A stretch of DNA of 64,000 nt from Haloarcula sp. CBA1127. Lineage in GTDB: Archaea > Halobacteriota > Halobacteria > Halobacteriales > Haloarculaceae. The stretch covers positions 1,550,001 through 1,614,000 of the forward strand of contig NZ_BCNB01000006.1 in the NCBI RefSeq assembly GCF_001485575.1, written 5' to 3'. The notes beneath the pieces are model-generated. The model saw nothing but the letters and a program-made list of their open reading frames with translations. It searched no databases and was not told where the DNA came from. The position numbers and the translations under genes were made by a program. Positions within the stretch are counted from its first letter, which is position 1. Every line of letters starts with the position of its first letter. Of the stretch, positions 56,176 to 64,000 are shown in pieces.

Positions 56176-57009
56176 TCAGCGGAACTGGTTCAATCGCTGC
56201 TTGAGCTGTTTGGCCGACTGTCCGGCGGCCTTGAAAAACGCGTCGCCGGAGTCGTCCCGCCGCGTATCGGCGTCCTCGCCGGCGAAGATGATACCCCGAG
56301 AGGAGTTGACGAGGCCGACGCCGTCGGCGAGACCGTGCTCGACGGCGGCCTCGGCGTCGCCGCCCTGTGCGCCGACGCCGGGGACGAGAAACGGGATGTC
56401 CGGAACCAGTTCGCGGATCTCTTCGAGTTCGTCGGGGTTTGTCGCACCGACGACGAGGCCGACATTGCCGTTCTGATTCCAGAGGTCCGCGAGGTGAACC
56501 ACGCGCTCGTATAGTTTCTCGCCGGAGGCTAGTTCGAGGTCCTGGAGATCCTCACCGCCGGGGTTTGACGTGCGCCCGAGGACGAACACACCCCTGTCCG
56601 CGCGCTGGAGGAACGGCTCCAGCGAGTCCCGGCCGAGGAACGGGTTGACCGTGATAGCGTCGGCCGCAGGCCCGTCCTCGTCGTCGAGAATCTGGGCGTA
56701 CTGCCGCGCCGTGTTGCCGATGTCGCCCCGCTTGGCGTCCAGCAGGACGGGCACGTCCTTCCCGTGTGCGTAGGCGATTGTCTCCTCGAGGGCACGCCAG
56801 CCGTCGGAATCCTCGTAGAAGGCCGCGTTCGGCTTGTAGCAGGCGGCGTGTTCGTGGGTCGCATCGATGATACGGCGATTGAACTGCCAGCGCGGGAGGT
56901 CGGCGTCCAGCACGCTGTCGGGGAGGCGGGCAGGGTCCGGGTCGAGGCCGACCGACACCACGCTGTCGGCGGTCGCGATGCGGTCCGCGAGACGGTCGAA
57001 GAAGTGCAT
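56176..57009 (-). CDS. pyrF: Orotidine 5'-phosphate decarboxylase PyrF (type 2)
   Basis: 277 residues, last step of UMP synthesis. The N-terminal VVSVGLDPDPARLPDSVL and the catalytic block VPVLLDAKRGDIGNTARQYA (Lys and Asp of the DAKRGDI signature, about residues 90-105) identify it as the longer type-2 subfamily. Later come VNPFLGRDSLEPFLQ, VVGATNPDELEEIRELVPDI and FLVPGVGAQGGDAEAA. It is convergent with the zinc-finger gene and reads leftward alone. Confidence 0.94.
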   Translation of the reverse strand: MHFFDRLADRIATADSVVSVGLDPDPARLPDSVLDADLPRWQFNRRIIDATHEHAACYKPNAAFYEDSDGWRALEETIAYAHGKDVPVLLDAKRGDIGNTARQYAQILDDEDGPAADAITVNPFLGRDSLEPFLQRADRGVFVLGRTSNPGGEDLQDLELASGEKLYERVVHLADLWNQNGNVGLVVGATNPDELEEIRELVPDIPFLVPGVGAQGGDAEAAVEHGLADGVGLVNSSRGIIFAGEDADTRRDDSGDAFFKAAGQSAKQLKQRLNQFR

Positions 57010-57130
57010 AGATACCGCGGCGGCTGGCAGCGATACAAGCGTTTCCTTCTCACGTCGTGCCTGCTTCGGTGGAATCAGATTTGATATTTTCTCCCCCTGT
57101 CTATTTCACACCGTAGGTAGAAGCCCGCTC

Positions 57131-57613
57131 ATGGACCGTTTCATGGATGTCGGCCACGTGGCCGAGACCCTCCCAGACCTGAGCGAAGCCCTGGACGACC
57201 CGCGGCTGCGGCAGTTCGGACTCGTCGGCGGTGTCCTGCTCGTGGCCGTCGGCGCGTTTTTGTCGCTCGCGCCCGCGTCCGGACCGTGGCTGTTCTGGTC
57301 GTACGCTGTCGCGGCAACGCTGGTGTTCATTGGCGTCCCGCTGCTGTGTCTCGGCCTCGCCGCTCCCGACCCGGAGCCCGGGTCGCCGTTCCATCTCGGC
57401 ATCGAACTGACGACGACACAGCGCCGGGCCGTCGCGCTGGGCTCGCTCTGTATCACTGCGACGCCGATCGTCATCGCCGTCGGAACGCCGCTCGGCCTCC
57501 CGACGCTGGTGCTTGCTATCGCTGCCGCGACAGCGGTACTCGGTTCCGTGCTCGTCCTCACCGGCTTCGTGGCGTGGACGTCCGCGGCTATCGCCGAACC
57601 GAGCCGTCACTGA
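57131..57613 (+). CDS. Four-helix membrane protein, unknown
   Basis: 160 residues from the ATG at 57131 (MDRFMDVGHVAETLPDLSEA); the longer frame to the left overlaps pyrF's 5' region. After a 30-residue hydrophilic start it has about four transmembrane segments arranged in two pairs (GLVGGVLLVAVGAFLSLA, SYAVAATLVFIGVPLLCLGL, then ALGSLCITATPIVIAVGTPL and AAATAVLGSVLVLTGFV). Divergent from pyrF. No domain recognised. Confidence 0.75.
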   Translation: MDRFMDVGHVAETLPDLSEALDDPRLRQFGLVGGVLLVAVGAFLSLAPASGPWLFWSYAVAATLVFIGVPLLCLGLAAPDPEPGSPFHLGIELTTTQRRAVALGSLCITATPIVIAVGTPLGLPTLVLAIAAATAVLGSVLVLTGFVAWTSAAIAEPSRH

Positions 57614-57666
57614 TTCTATGTAGTTCAGCCAGAGTGCGATCGTTTCCTCACCTGGAAAAAGCCGTG

Positions 57667-58011
57667 CTACCCCGAGAGAGTCTCCTCCAGCACGTCAACC
57701 GCGGCTTTCACCGCCGCGCCGCTGTGAACGACAACAGTTGCCCCGTTGGTCGTGATATCGTCACGCTCCGGTACGGTTGCGGGCTCCTCGTTCAGGAGCA
57801 GGCGGGCCGTTTCCGGTGTCACCTCGACGACTGCCACTTCAGTGTCGTCAGCCGTCACGCGGTAGGCGAAGGCACCCGCTGGTGTCGGTTCCACATCCCT
57901 GTCAGCATCGACGACAGAAACATCTGAGAGCGGCCCGCGCTGGAGGCCGGTCAGTTCCGAGGCGAGCAACTGCCCGATCCGTCGACCGTCAGAAATGCTG
58001 TCTTTGACCAT
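57667..58011 (-). CDS. Conserved haloarchaeal hypothetical protein
   Basis: 114 residues. VKDSISDGRRIGQLLASELT opens the protein, and the middle has FAYRVTADDTEVAVVEVTPE, typical of a small beta-rich domain. No motif is recognised. The start overlaps the DUF2240 stop by one base, so the two genes are coupled and probably act in one process near ribosomal or RNA functions, given eS8 next door on the opposite strand. Confidence 0.75.
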   Translation of the reverse strand: MVKDSISDGRRIGQLLASELTGLQRGPLSDVSVVDADRDVEPTPAGAFAYRVTADDTEVAVVEVTPETARLLLNEEPATVPERDDITTNGATVVVHSGAAVKAAVDVLEETLSG

Positions 58012-58451
58012 TAGAGCTCCTCCCGGACATCCGCGGCAATGGCTTCGACATCGACGCCCTCGCTGCGCGCGTACACCACGGCCGCGGCCTCCAGTGTCAC
58101 GCCGATATCGGACTGGAGCGCGTTGATACCGGCGACAGCGGTCTGTTTCTCGATGCCGGCCTCGACGACGGCGTCGAGTACCCGCTCGAACGTCGACCGC
58201 GACTGCAGGATTTCCTCACCCGGCGTGAACCCATCCGGAATATCGGTGTGGGTGCCGTCGAAGGCCACGACGAGGTCGTCGTCGTCCCGTTCGACCAGTC
58301 CCTCGCTTGCGGCCACGTCGACCAGCGTCTTGGCCTGGTCGGGCGAGAACCAGTTCCGGTCCAGCGAGAGTGCAACGACGAACTCACTTTCGGCCATCCG
58401 GTCGGTTCCACGCTGGCGGAACGGTGCGGCGACGGCCGTCTTCAGACTCAT
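58011..58451 (-). CDS. DUF2240 family protein
   Basis: 146 residues; MSLKTAVAAPFRQRGTDRMA, then FVVALSLDRNWFSPDQAKTL and FTPGEEILQSRSTFERVLDA, matches archaeal DUF2240. The N-terminal half looks like a winged-helix-type module (helical, with GLVERDDDDLVVAF as a wing). A nucleic-acid role is possible but unproven. It is transcribed leftward with the 114-residue gene, divergent from eS8. Confidence 0.8.
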   Translation of the reverse strand: MSLKTAVAAPFRQRGTDRMAESEFVVALSLDRNWFSPDQAKTLVDVAASEGLVERDDDDLVVAFDGTHTDIPDGFTPGEEILQSRSTFERVLDAVVEAGIEKQTAVAGINALQSDIGVTLEAAAVVYARSEGVDVEAIAADVREEL

Positions 58452-58541
58452 CGTCAGAGCAACCGGTCGGCGCGGGGGTAACGATTACGATGGCGAGTCG
58501 GCATCGAACGGTTCAAGTAGCCGCTGGGTCTTCCTTCCCGT

Positions 58542-58913
58542 ATGAAAGACCAGGGACGCTCCCCTCGCAAGCGGACAGGCGGCCGCCGACGACCGAACCA
58601 CAAGAAGAAGAAACACGAACTCGGCAAGGATACCGTCGAGACGCAGGTCGGCGAGCAGCGACTGAAAACTGTCGACTCCCGCGGCAACACCCAGAAGGTC
58701 CGTGCGGTCAAGACCGACGTTGCAAGCATCGCCGACGGTGCGGAGACCATTGAAGCGACCATCGAGAACGTCGTCGAGAACCCGTCGAACCCGAACTACG
58801 CCCGGCGAAACATCATCACGAAAGGCGCAATCCTCGAAACCTCCGAGGGACAGGCCCGCGTGACCTCCCGCCCCGGGCAGCACGGTCAGGTCAACGCCGT
58901 GCTGGTCGAGTAA
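58542..58913 (+). CDS. rps8e: Ribosomal protein eS8
   Basis: Small-subunit protein eS8, 123 residues, archaeal length. The basic start MKDQGRSPRKRTGGRRRPNH is followed by KKKHELGKDTVETQVGEQRL, and by NPSNPNYARRNIITKGAILE and RVTSRPGQHGQVNAVLVE, all family hallmarks. It is a stand-alone gene with its own short upstream region. Confidence 0.96.
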   Translation: MKDQGRSPRKRTGGRRRPNHKKKKHELGKDTVETQVGEQRLKTVDSRGNTQKVRAVKTDVASIADGAETIEATIENVVENPSNPNYARRNIITKGAILETSEGQARVTSRPGQHGQVNAVLVE

Positions 58914-58968
58914 TCCGGTACACAATCAGCTTTTTCAGCTGTTCACGAATTCGGAGCGACAGCGTCAG

Positions 58969-59967
58969 CTATGGCCGCGGGGCTGCCTTCTGGAGCGCGC
59001 TCTCGGCGATGTTGCCGCCGTAGTCGGCGGTCCGGGACAGCGAGTCGACCACGCGGCCAAGCAACTGTGCGCTCTGTGGGTCTAGCTCTCTGACTTTGCC
59101 GTCGACCTCACGGGCAGTTTCGTCGACTTCGGGGATGCGGGAACGGGCCTCGTTTGCCAGTTCGACGGCCTCGTCGTTGTCGTCAGCTAACAGCGCATCC
59201 ATTGCGTTTTCGGGGACGGCAATGGCCTCGGTTTCTAGCTGGTCGAGAAGGTCAGCAGTTTCACCGGTGATTTCGTCGATCTCCTGTGAGAGGCCGGCGA
59301 TCTTGGTTGCGTGGTCGGCGATACGTTCTAGCTGGCGGGCACTGGACTGGTAATCGAACACCGTCTCGCGTGGGAAGCCGATCTCGTTGGCAGCCGTCGG
59401 ATTGCGAAGGACGGTTCGGAACACTCGGGAGACCATGTACCAGAGGCGGTCCACGTCGTCGTCGCGCTGTATCACGTCTTCTGCGAGGTCGTTGTCGTCC
59501 TCGATGAGCGCCTCAACAGCGTCGGAGAGCATCGTCAGCGAGACCAGCCGCATACGTGTAATGGCGTTGAGAACAGAGAGTTCCGAGGAGTCGAGCAAGT
59601 CCTGCAGAACGACCCGGTCGGCCGTCTCCTCGATCATCTCTAGGCCGACCAGTCCCTGTGTTGCATCGCGGATGATACGCCGCTGTTCGGCCGTTATCCG
59701 AGCGGCTTCCAGTCGGATGATGTCGAAGCCGCTGACGTACATCGTCATCACCGCCCGCGTGAGTTCGTGCCTGTTCTCGAGGCCAGTCACGTCGAGCGTT
59801 CCCTCGACGTGGTCGTCGCCGTGCTGTGGCGAGACCAGTAGCAGGTCGTCTTCGGCGTAAAACTCGACGATACTTCCGCTCTCGACGCCATTCTCTGTCG
59901 CCCACTCCTTCGGTAACGAGACAGTGTACGTGGATCCGCCCGTCAACTGTACTTTGCGTGTCTCCAT
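58969..59967 (-). CDS. PhoU-domain phosphate regulator with AbrB-like N-terminal domain
   Basis: 332 residues from the ATG at 59967 (METRKVQLTGGSTYTVSLPK); the 18-codon extension upstream lies in promoter-like AT-rich DNA. The N-terminal 50 residues are a SpoVT/AbrB swapped-hairpin DNA-binding domain (GGSTYTVSLPKEWATENGVE). Two PhoU-like helical regions follow, with RQLERIADHATKIAGLSQEI, NAMDALLADDNDEAVELANE and DSLSRTADYGGNIAESAL. The fusion suggests direct transcriptional control of the divergent pst operon according to phosphate. TATA-like TTTATAAAT lies 20-30 bases upstream of the start, suggesting leaderless mRNA. Confidence 0.9.
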   Translation of the reverse strand: METRKVQLTGGSTYTVSLPKEWATENGVESGSIVEFYAEDDLLLVSPQHGDDHVEGTLDVTGLENRHELTRAVMTMYVSGFDIIRLEAARITAEQRRIIRDATQGLVGLEMIEETADRVVLQDLLDSSELSVLNAITRMRLVSLTMLSDAVEALIEDDNDLAEDVIQRDDDVDRLWYMVSRVFRTVLRNPTAANEIGFPRETVFDYQSSARQLERIADHATKIAGLSQEIDEITGETADLLDQLETEAIAVPENAMDALLADDNDEAVELANEARSRIPEVDETAREVDGKVRELDPQSAQLLGRVVDSLSRTADYGGNIAESALQKAAPRP

Positions 59968-60021
59968 AGTACTCTGAATACGCGCTGCGGATTTATAAAA
60001 TATACTGTGACTATATATCAA

Positions 60022-60278
60022 CGGTCGAAACTCTGACTTGCGCTGTCATGGAATCACGACACATGATGTGGGCACTCAGCCAAGTGGTCCGCTAGCAACA
60101 GTACACCCAATGAATTGTTACCATTATCGGGTCGAAATCGGCTTCAGACACCTGTTACGCCGTCTTTGGCGTGTAACACGGTAGCGACACATAATAATAT
60201 ATAGCAGTATATAGCGTTTATATCTGGATATAGGGCTAATAGTAGGGTACTTATCCGCTCTGTAACTTCCATCAGGTG
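60022..60278. promoter_or_regulatory. Divergent phoU/pst regulatory region
   Basis: About 260 bases between the AbrB-PhoU gene and pstS. It is strongly AT-rich toward pstS: AATAATATATAGCAGTATATAGCGTTTATATC (60193-60224, read as short pieces) contains two copies of TATATAGC ten bases apart, plus TTTATATC. These are candidate TATA elements and operator half-sites for phosphate-controlled transcription. No reading frame or RNA gene is visible. Confidence 0.6.
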
Positions 60279-61286
60279 ATGACAGATTCACCGAGCGGTG
60301 GTCTCTCTCGCCGTCGTTTTTTAACAAGTTCTGGTGCAATCGGGACACTGGCGCTGGCTGGTTGTGTCCAGAATACGAGCCGTGGCGACGGCAGTGGCTC
60401 CGATGGCAGTGGGTCTGACGGGAACTCCGACGGGCTTTCGGGGCAGGTCATTATCAAGGGCAGCAGTACCGTGTTCCCCATCTCCGATGCGATGGCTGAG
60501 GAGTTCATGGAAGAACACGGAAACGTCAACGTGACCGTCGACTCCACAGGGAGCGGGGGCGGCTTCGAAAACTGGTTCTGTCCCGGCGACTCCGATATCA
60601 ACGGGGCTTCCCGTCCCATCAGCGACGCCGAGATCGAGCAGTGCTCGGGCAACGACGTCGAGCCTGTCGAGTTCGAGATCGCAGGCGATGCCCTGACCGT
60701 CGCGGTCAACAACGACGCCGACTGGGTCGACTGCATAACCTTCGACGAGCTGCGCCAGATCTGGAGCGACGAAGCAGGAGTCACGAACTGGTCGGACGTG
60801 CGCGACGAGTGGCCCGATATGGAAATCGAACGCTACGGCCCGGCGTCGACGTCCGGGACGTTCGACTACTTCAACGAGAACGTCGTCGGTGAAGACACTG
60901 AACACACGACCGAGTACCAGCCGACCGAGGAGGACGAAACTATCGTCAAAGGGATCCGTGACAACGAGGGTGGGATGGGATATTTCGGCTTCGCCTACTA
61001 CAACTCCAACTCCGAGGCGGTGAAAGCCGTCGAAGTCAAGGCCGAGGAAGACGGCGAATGTACACCTCCGAGCCTGGCAAACGCCAAGGACGGTTCCTAT
61101 CCGCTGGCCCGACCGCTGTTCATCTACGCGGCCGAGTCAGCGCTTCAGCGAGAGGAAGTGTACGAGTTCATCGAGTTCTACCTCGAGCAGGCCGAAACCG
61201 ATATCGTCCAAGATATCGGGTACGTGCCGTCGAGCGCCGAGCAGCGCGACGAGAACCTCGAAAAGCTGGACGAGGTCGCTGGCTAA
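60279..61286 (+). CDS. pstS: Phosphate ABC transporter substrate-binding protein PstS
   Basis: 335 residues from the ATG at 60279 (a GTG one codon earlier is equivalent). The start has a Tat signal with lipobox: GGLSRRRFLTSSGAIG and LALAGCVQ, so it is exported folded and lipid-anchored. The phosphate-binding loops are IIKGSSTVFPISDAMAEEFM and TVDSTGSGGGFENWF, with DINGASRPI and SGTFDYFNENVVG later, all PstS features. It heads the pstSCA operon, divergent from the AbrB-PhoU gene. Confidence 0.94.
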   Translation: MTDSPSGGLSRRRFLTSSGAIGTLALAGCVQNTSRGDGSGSDGSGSDGNSDGLSGQVIIKGSSTVFPISDAMAEEFMEEHGNVNVTVDSTGSGGGFENWFCPGDSDINGASRPISDAEIEQCSGNDVEPVEFEIAGDALTVAVNNDADWVDCITFDELRQIWSDEAGVTNWSDVRDEWPDMEIERYGPASTSGTFDYFNENVVGEDTEHTTEYQPTEEDETIVKGIRDNEGGMGYFGFAYYNSNSEAVKAVEVKAEEDGECTPPSLANAKDGSYPLARPLFIYAAESALQREEVYEFIEFYLEQAETDIVQDIGYVPSSAEQRDENLEKLDEVAG

Positions 61287-61337
61287 CACAGTATAGAATC
61301 GGCTTACTCACATGGATACATTATTGGAGACAACACA

Positions 61338-62270
61338 ATGAGCACCGAGACGCCCGGGCCGGATATTACCTCCAGACCGAGCGGACGCGCAGCACGCGAG
61401 CGTATGTACCGATATGTCTTGCTCCTGTGTGCTGCCGCGTCGATTCTCGTCACCGTCAGCATCGTCGTGTTGCTCGCACGCGACGCGATTACGTTCTTTA
61501 CGCTGGTGAACCCAGTCGACTTCTTCACCGGAACAGAGTTCCTCATCAGTCGGAACGTCTACGGGTTGCTCCCGTTGTTGAGCGGCACGCTGTTGGTCAC
61601 GGTGATCTCCGCCGTCATCGCACTCCCGACGGGCGTCGCGGCCGCGATCTACCTCAGCGAGTACGCTAGCGACCAGATGCGCTCAGTGCTGAAACCGGGT
61701 CTGGAAATTCTGGCCGGTATCCCGACAGTCGTCTACGGTATCTTCGCGCTCGTGTATGTGACACCGTTCCTCCAGACCATCGGGCTCCCGGTCAACACGT
61801 TCAATATCCTCAGCGCTTCCATCATGGTCGGTATCATGATTATCCCGATGGTCTCCAGTCTGAGCGAGGACGCGATGAGTTCTGTCCCGGACTCGCTACG
61901 ACAGGCCGGCTACGGGATGGGTGCGACGAAGTTCGAGGTGACTACCGGCGTCGTCGTCCCCGCGGCGGCCTCGGGCATCTTCTCCTCGTTCATTCTCGCC
62001 CTGTCGCGGGCTATCGGCGAGACGATGATTGTCGTCGTCGCGGCCGGCAGTCGACCACGGATGCTGAACTTCTCGGACCCGCTCGCGAACCTCTTCCAGG
62101 GGTACCAGCCGATGACGGCGGCGATGGTTCAGATCAACAGCGCCGACAGCGTCAGTCAACTGGGCTTTACCAGTCTCTTCGCTATCGGCCTGACGCTGTT
62201 CGTCATCACGTTCCTGTTGAACCTGCTGAGCAACCGAATCGCGGCGCGCTACCGGGAGGAGTACGAATGA
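61338..62270 (+). CDS. pstC: Phosphate ABC transporter permease PstC
   Basis: 310 residues. Six transmembrane segments are expected; the binding-protein-dependent permease domain has the EAA-like loop SSVPDSLRQAGYGMGATKFE and SRAIGETMIVVVAAGSRPRM. FTGTEFLISRNVYGLLPLLS is typical of PstC. It follows pstS by 51 bases and precedes pstA by 19 bases. Confidence 0.92.
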   Translation: MSTETPGPDITSRPSGRAARERMYRYVLLLCAAASILVTVSIVVLLARDAITFFTLVNPVDFFTGTEFLISRNVYGLLPLLSGTLLVTVISAVIALPTGVAAAIYLSEYASDQMRSVLKPGLEILAGIPTVVYGIFALVYVTPFLQTIGLPVNTFNILSASIMVGIMIIPMVSSLSEDAMSSVPDSLRQAGYGMGATKFEVTTGVVVPAAASGIFSSFILALSRAIGETMIVVVAAGSRPRMLNFSDPLANLFQGYQPMTAAMVQINSADSVSQLGFTSLFAIGLTLFVITFLLNLLSNRIAARYREEYE

Positions 62271-62289
62271 ACACTGGGGGACTGAACTG

Positions 62290-63990
62290 ATGGCAACACG
62301 AGAACCTGAAACGGGCTGGCACGGGGAGAACAGCGACGTCAACCATCTGCGGGGGCGTGCCTTCGAGGCGACCTGTCTCGCGGCGACCGCGTTCGGACTC
62401 GTCTCAGTCCTGCTCCTCCTGCTGTTCGTCGCCAACGACGCGTTCCGGCCCTTCTCGGCCGACGCAGGGTGGCTGGCGACCTACGCCGCTACGGTGCTGG
62501 TGCCGCTGGCCGCACTGGCTGTTTATTACTATCGTCTCGACGAACCGGCCGGCGAGGTCGCCTACGTCACCAGCGGGCTCCCGGTCGTCGGACTGCTGCT
62601 CACAGGCGGGTTTGCGGTGCTGTTCATCGAACTACTCTCCGTGCTTGAGTGGTTCGCACTGCTCATCTCGCTGGTCGTGGCCGGCGGCCTGATCGTCGCA
62701 CACGGCCGACTGCGACCGAAGGCTGCGCTCGAACGCCTCGCCGTGGTGCTCCTCGCCCCGATTATCACGGTGTTCGGGCTGCCACCCACCAGATTTAATT
62801 GGTTCGTCACCGACGCCGCCGCGGCGCTCGGCCTCGATTTCGGGCTGTACTATCGGGTAATAAGCCTCCGAGAAGCGATCCTGATGCTCCCGTTCGTGCC
62901 CACAGACTGGGTCATGCTACTCCTGACGCTCGTGCTCCCGATCGCCGGTGCCGCAGGCTGGTTCGTCGAACAGCGACGCGAGTCGCGGCGTGACGGCCTG
63001 GCCGTCGTCGGGATGACGACGATAGTTGCGGTACTGGGCGTCGTCGCCGGCCCGCTACTTGGGATCGGGACTGACGTGTGGCTGCTCATAGTCACGTTCG
63101 CCGTACTCCCGCTGGGTGTCTACGTCGAAGGCGTGGTCCGTCGTGGCGAGGGCGTCCGCGGCCTCGCCTTCCCGGTCGTCGCCGTGCTGGGCGTGGTCGT
63201 CGGCGGCGTCGTCACCGGCGCACTTGGGTTCGCCGGACCGGACCCCTGGCTCGACTGGGGGTTCCTGACGAGCGCGACCTCCCGGACCGCCGCTGATGCC
63301 GGTATCTACCCTGCGATGGTCGGCTCAGTGATGATGATTATCGTGATCGTGCTCACTACCTTCCCGGTCGGCGTCGGAGCGGCGATCTATCTTGAGGAGT
63401 ACGCCCCCTCGCAGGGATGGATGGGCAAGTTCGTCACGCTCATCGAGATCAACATCGGGAACCTCGCCGGTGTCCCATCGGTCGTGTACGGCCTGCTCGG
63501 ACTGGCGCTTTTCATCCGGGTGCTCCAGTGGCCCCAGGGGTCCATTATCGTCGCCGGCCTCGCCGTCGGCCTGCTGATACTCCCGATCGTAATCATCTCC
63601 GCCCAGGAGGCGATCCGATCCGTTCCCGACTCGTTCCGGCAGGCGTCCTACGGAATGGGAGCGACCCGCTGGCAGACGATCCGTCAGGTCGTCCTCCCTG
63701 AGGCGCTGCCCGGCATTCTGACCGGAACGATACTGGCGCTGGGTCGGGCTATCGGCGAGACGGCCCCACTGCTGATGATTGGGGCGGCGGCGTCGGTCCG
63801 GCTCGCGCCGAACAGCTTCTTCGACGTAGCGAGTATGATGCCCCGCCAGATCTTCTCGTGGTCGTCGGAGCTGGACCCGGCGTTCCGCCACGGCGTGCTG
63901 GCGGCCGGCGTGATTACACTGCTTGCGGTGTTGCTGGTGATGAATGCGACAGCGATTGTCATCCGGAACCGGTATCAGCGAACAGGATAA
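62290..63990 (+). CDS. pstA: Phosphate ABC transporter permease PstA with long N-terminal membrane extension
   Basis: 566 residues, about twice the usual PstA size. The C-terminal half (from about residue 330) is the typical permease: PAMVGSVMMIIVIVLTTFPV, AAIYLEEYAPSQGWMGKFVT, GVPSVVYGLLGLALFI, and the EAA loop RSVPDSFRQASYGMGATRWQ with GRAIGETAPLLMIGAAAS. The N-terminal 300 residues contain about eight further hydrophobic segments (such as FGLVSVLLLLLFVAND and LPVVGLLLTGGFAVLF) without a known domain. Its pstB partner presumably follows outside the window. Confidence 0.92.
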   Translation: MATREPETGWHGENSDVNHLRGRAFEATCLAATAFGLVSVLLLLLFVANDAFRPFSADAGWLATYAATVLVPLAALAVYYYRLDEPAGEVAYVTSGLPVVGLLLTGGFAVLFIELLSVLEWFALLISLVVAGGLIVAHGRLRPKAALERLAVVLLAPIITVFGLPPTRFNWFVTDAAAALGLDFGLYYRVISLREAILMLPFVPTDWVMLLLTLVLPIAGAAGWFVEQRRESRRDGLAVVGMTTIVAVLGVVAGPLLGIGTDVWLLIVTFAVLPLGVYVEGVVRRGEGVRGLAFPVVAVLGVVVGGVVTGALGFAGPDPWLDWGFLTSATSRTAADAGIYPAMVGSVMMIIVIVLTTFPVGVGAAIYLEEYAPSQGWMGKFVTLIEINIGNLAGVPSVVYGLLGLALFIRVLQWPQGSIIVAGLAVGLLILPIVIISAQEAIRSVPDSFRQASYGMGATRWQTIRQVVLPEALPGILTGTILALGRAIGETAPLLMIGAAASVRLAPNSFFDVASMMPRQIFSWSSELDPAFRHGVLAAGVITLLAVLLVMNATAIVIRNRYQRTG

Positions 63991-64000
63991 TTCATGACAG

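Overview
This window comes from an extreme halophilic archaeon, most likely Haloarcula or a close relative. The GC content is high, the proteins are strongly acidic, genes overlap through ATGA/TGATG junctions, and the ribosomal proteins (uL6, eL32 with an acidic helix-hairpin-helix extension, eL19, uL18, uS5, uL30, uL15) look like the Haloarcula set. This assignment rests on recognition of the sequences, not on a search.

Layout. (1) 1-5163 is the 3' end of the spc-type ribosomal operon, closed by secY. (2) About 5.7-28.2 kb is a surface-polysaccharide / protein-glycosylation island. It holds GT4 glycosyltransferases, two related polysaccharide deacetylases, an alkaline-phosphatase-superfamily enzyme, a broken sulfatase-like gene, an O-antigen-ligase-like membrane protein, a capsule-type protein, an ABC flippase-like exporter and a nonulosonic (legionaminic-type) acid module: NeuB-like synthase, TIM-barrel protein, formyltransferase, CMP-sugar synthetase, PLP aminotransferase and SDR dehydratase. 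The island has fragments and low-GC genes at its edges and centre, which suggests repeated transfer. (3) 28.2-30.4 kb is a graveyard containing a multiply broken gene of a plasmid-associated haloarchaeal family. (4) 30.4-37.3 kb carries a DUF4330 protein, a 37-residue zinc-ribbon protein, an HTH_10 regulator, a membrane protein joining an extracellular calcium-binding repeat array to an intracellular winged helix, and a DUF7344 membrane-linked regulator. (5) 37.9-51.6 kb is core chromosome: TrkA, PhoU, RadB, LarC, UspA, Cdc48, an MDR oxidoreductase, a CBS protein with a possible HPF-like tail, a lycopene-cyclase-domain protein, an HTH regulator and tRNA-Val(GAC). (6) 51.7-57.6 kb has the trpDFEG operon and pyrF. 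(7) 57.7-64 kb has DUF2240, eS8, an AbrB-PhoU regulator and the divergent pstS-pstC-pstA operon, which probably continues beyond the window.

The island genes plausibly work together: activated sugars, including a formylated nonulosonate as CMP-sugar, are assembled by the glycosyltransferases, trimmed by the deacetylases, and flipped or polymerised by the ABC exporter and ligase-like protein.

A recurring oddity is frame disruption at short repeats. Three core-type genes (a membrane protein, larC, a lycopene-cyclase-domain gene) are each restored by adding a single G to a G-run. A glycosyltransferase is broken at a (GA)4 tract and the sulfatase-like gene carries three indels. These may be assembly errors, slippage or phase variation, or true decay; read-level evidence would decide.
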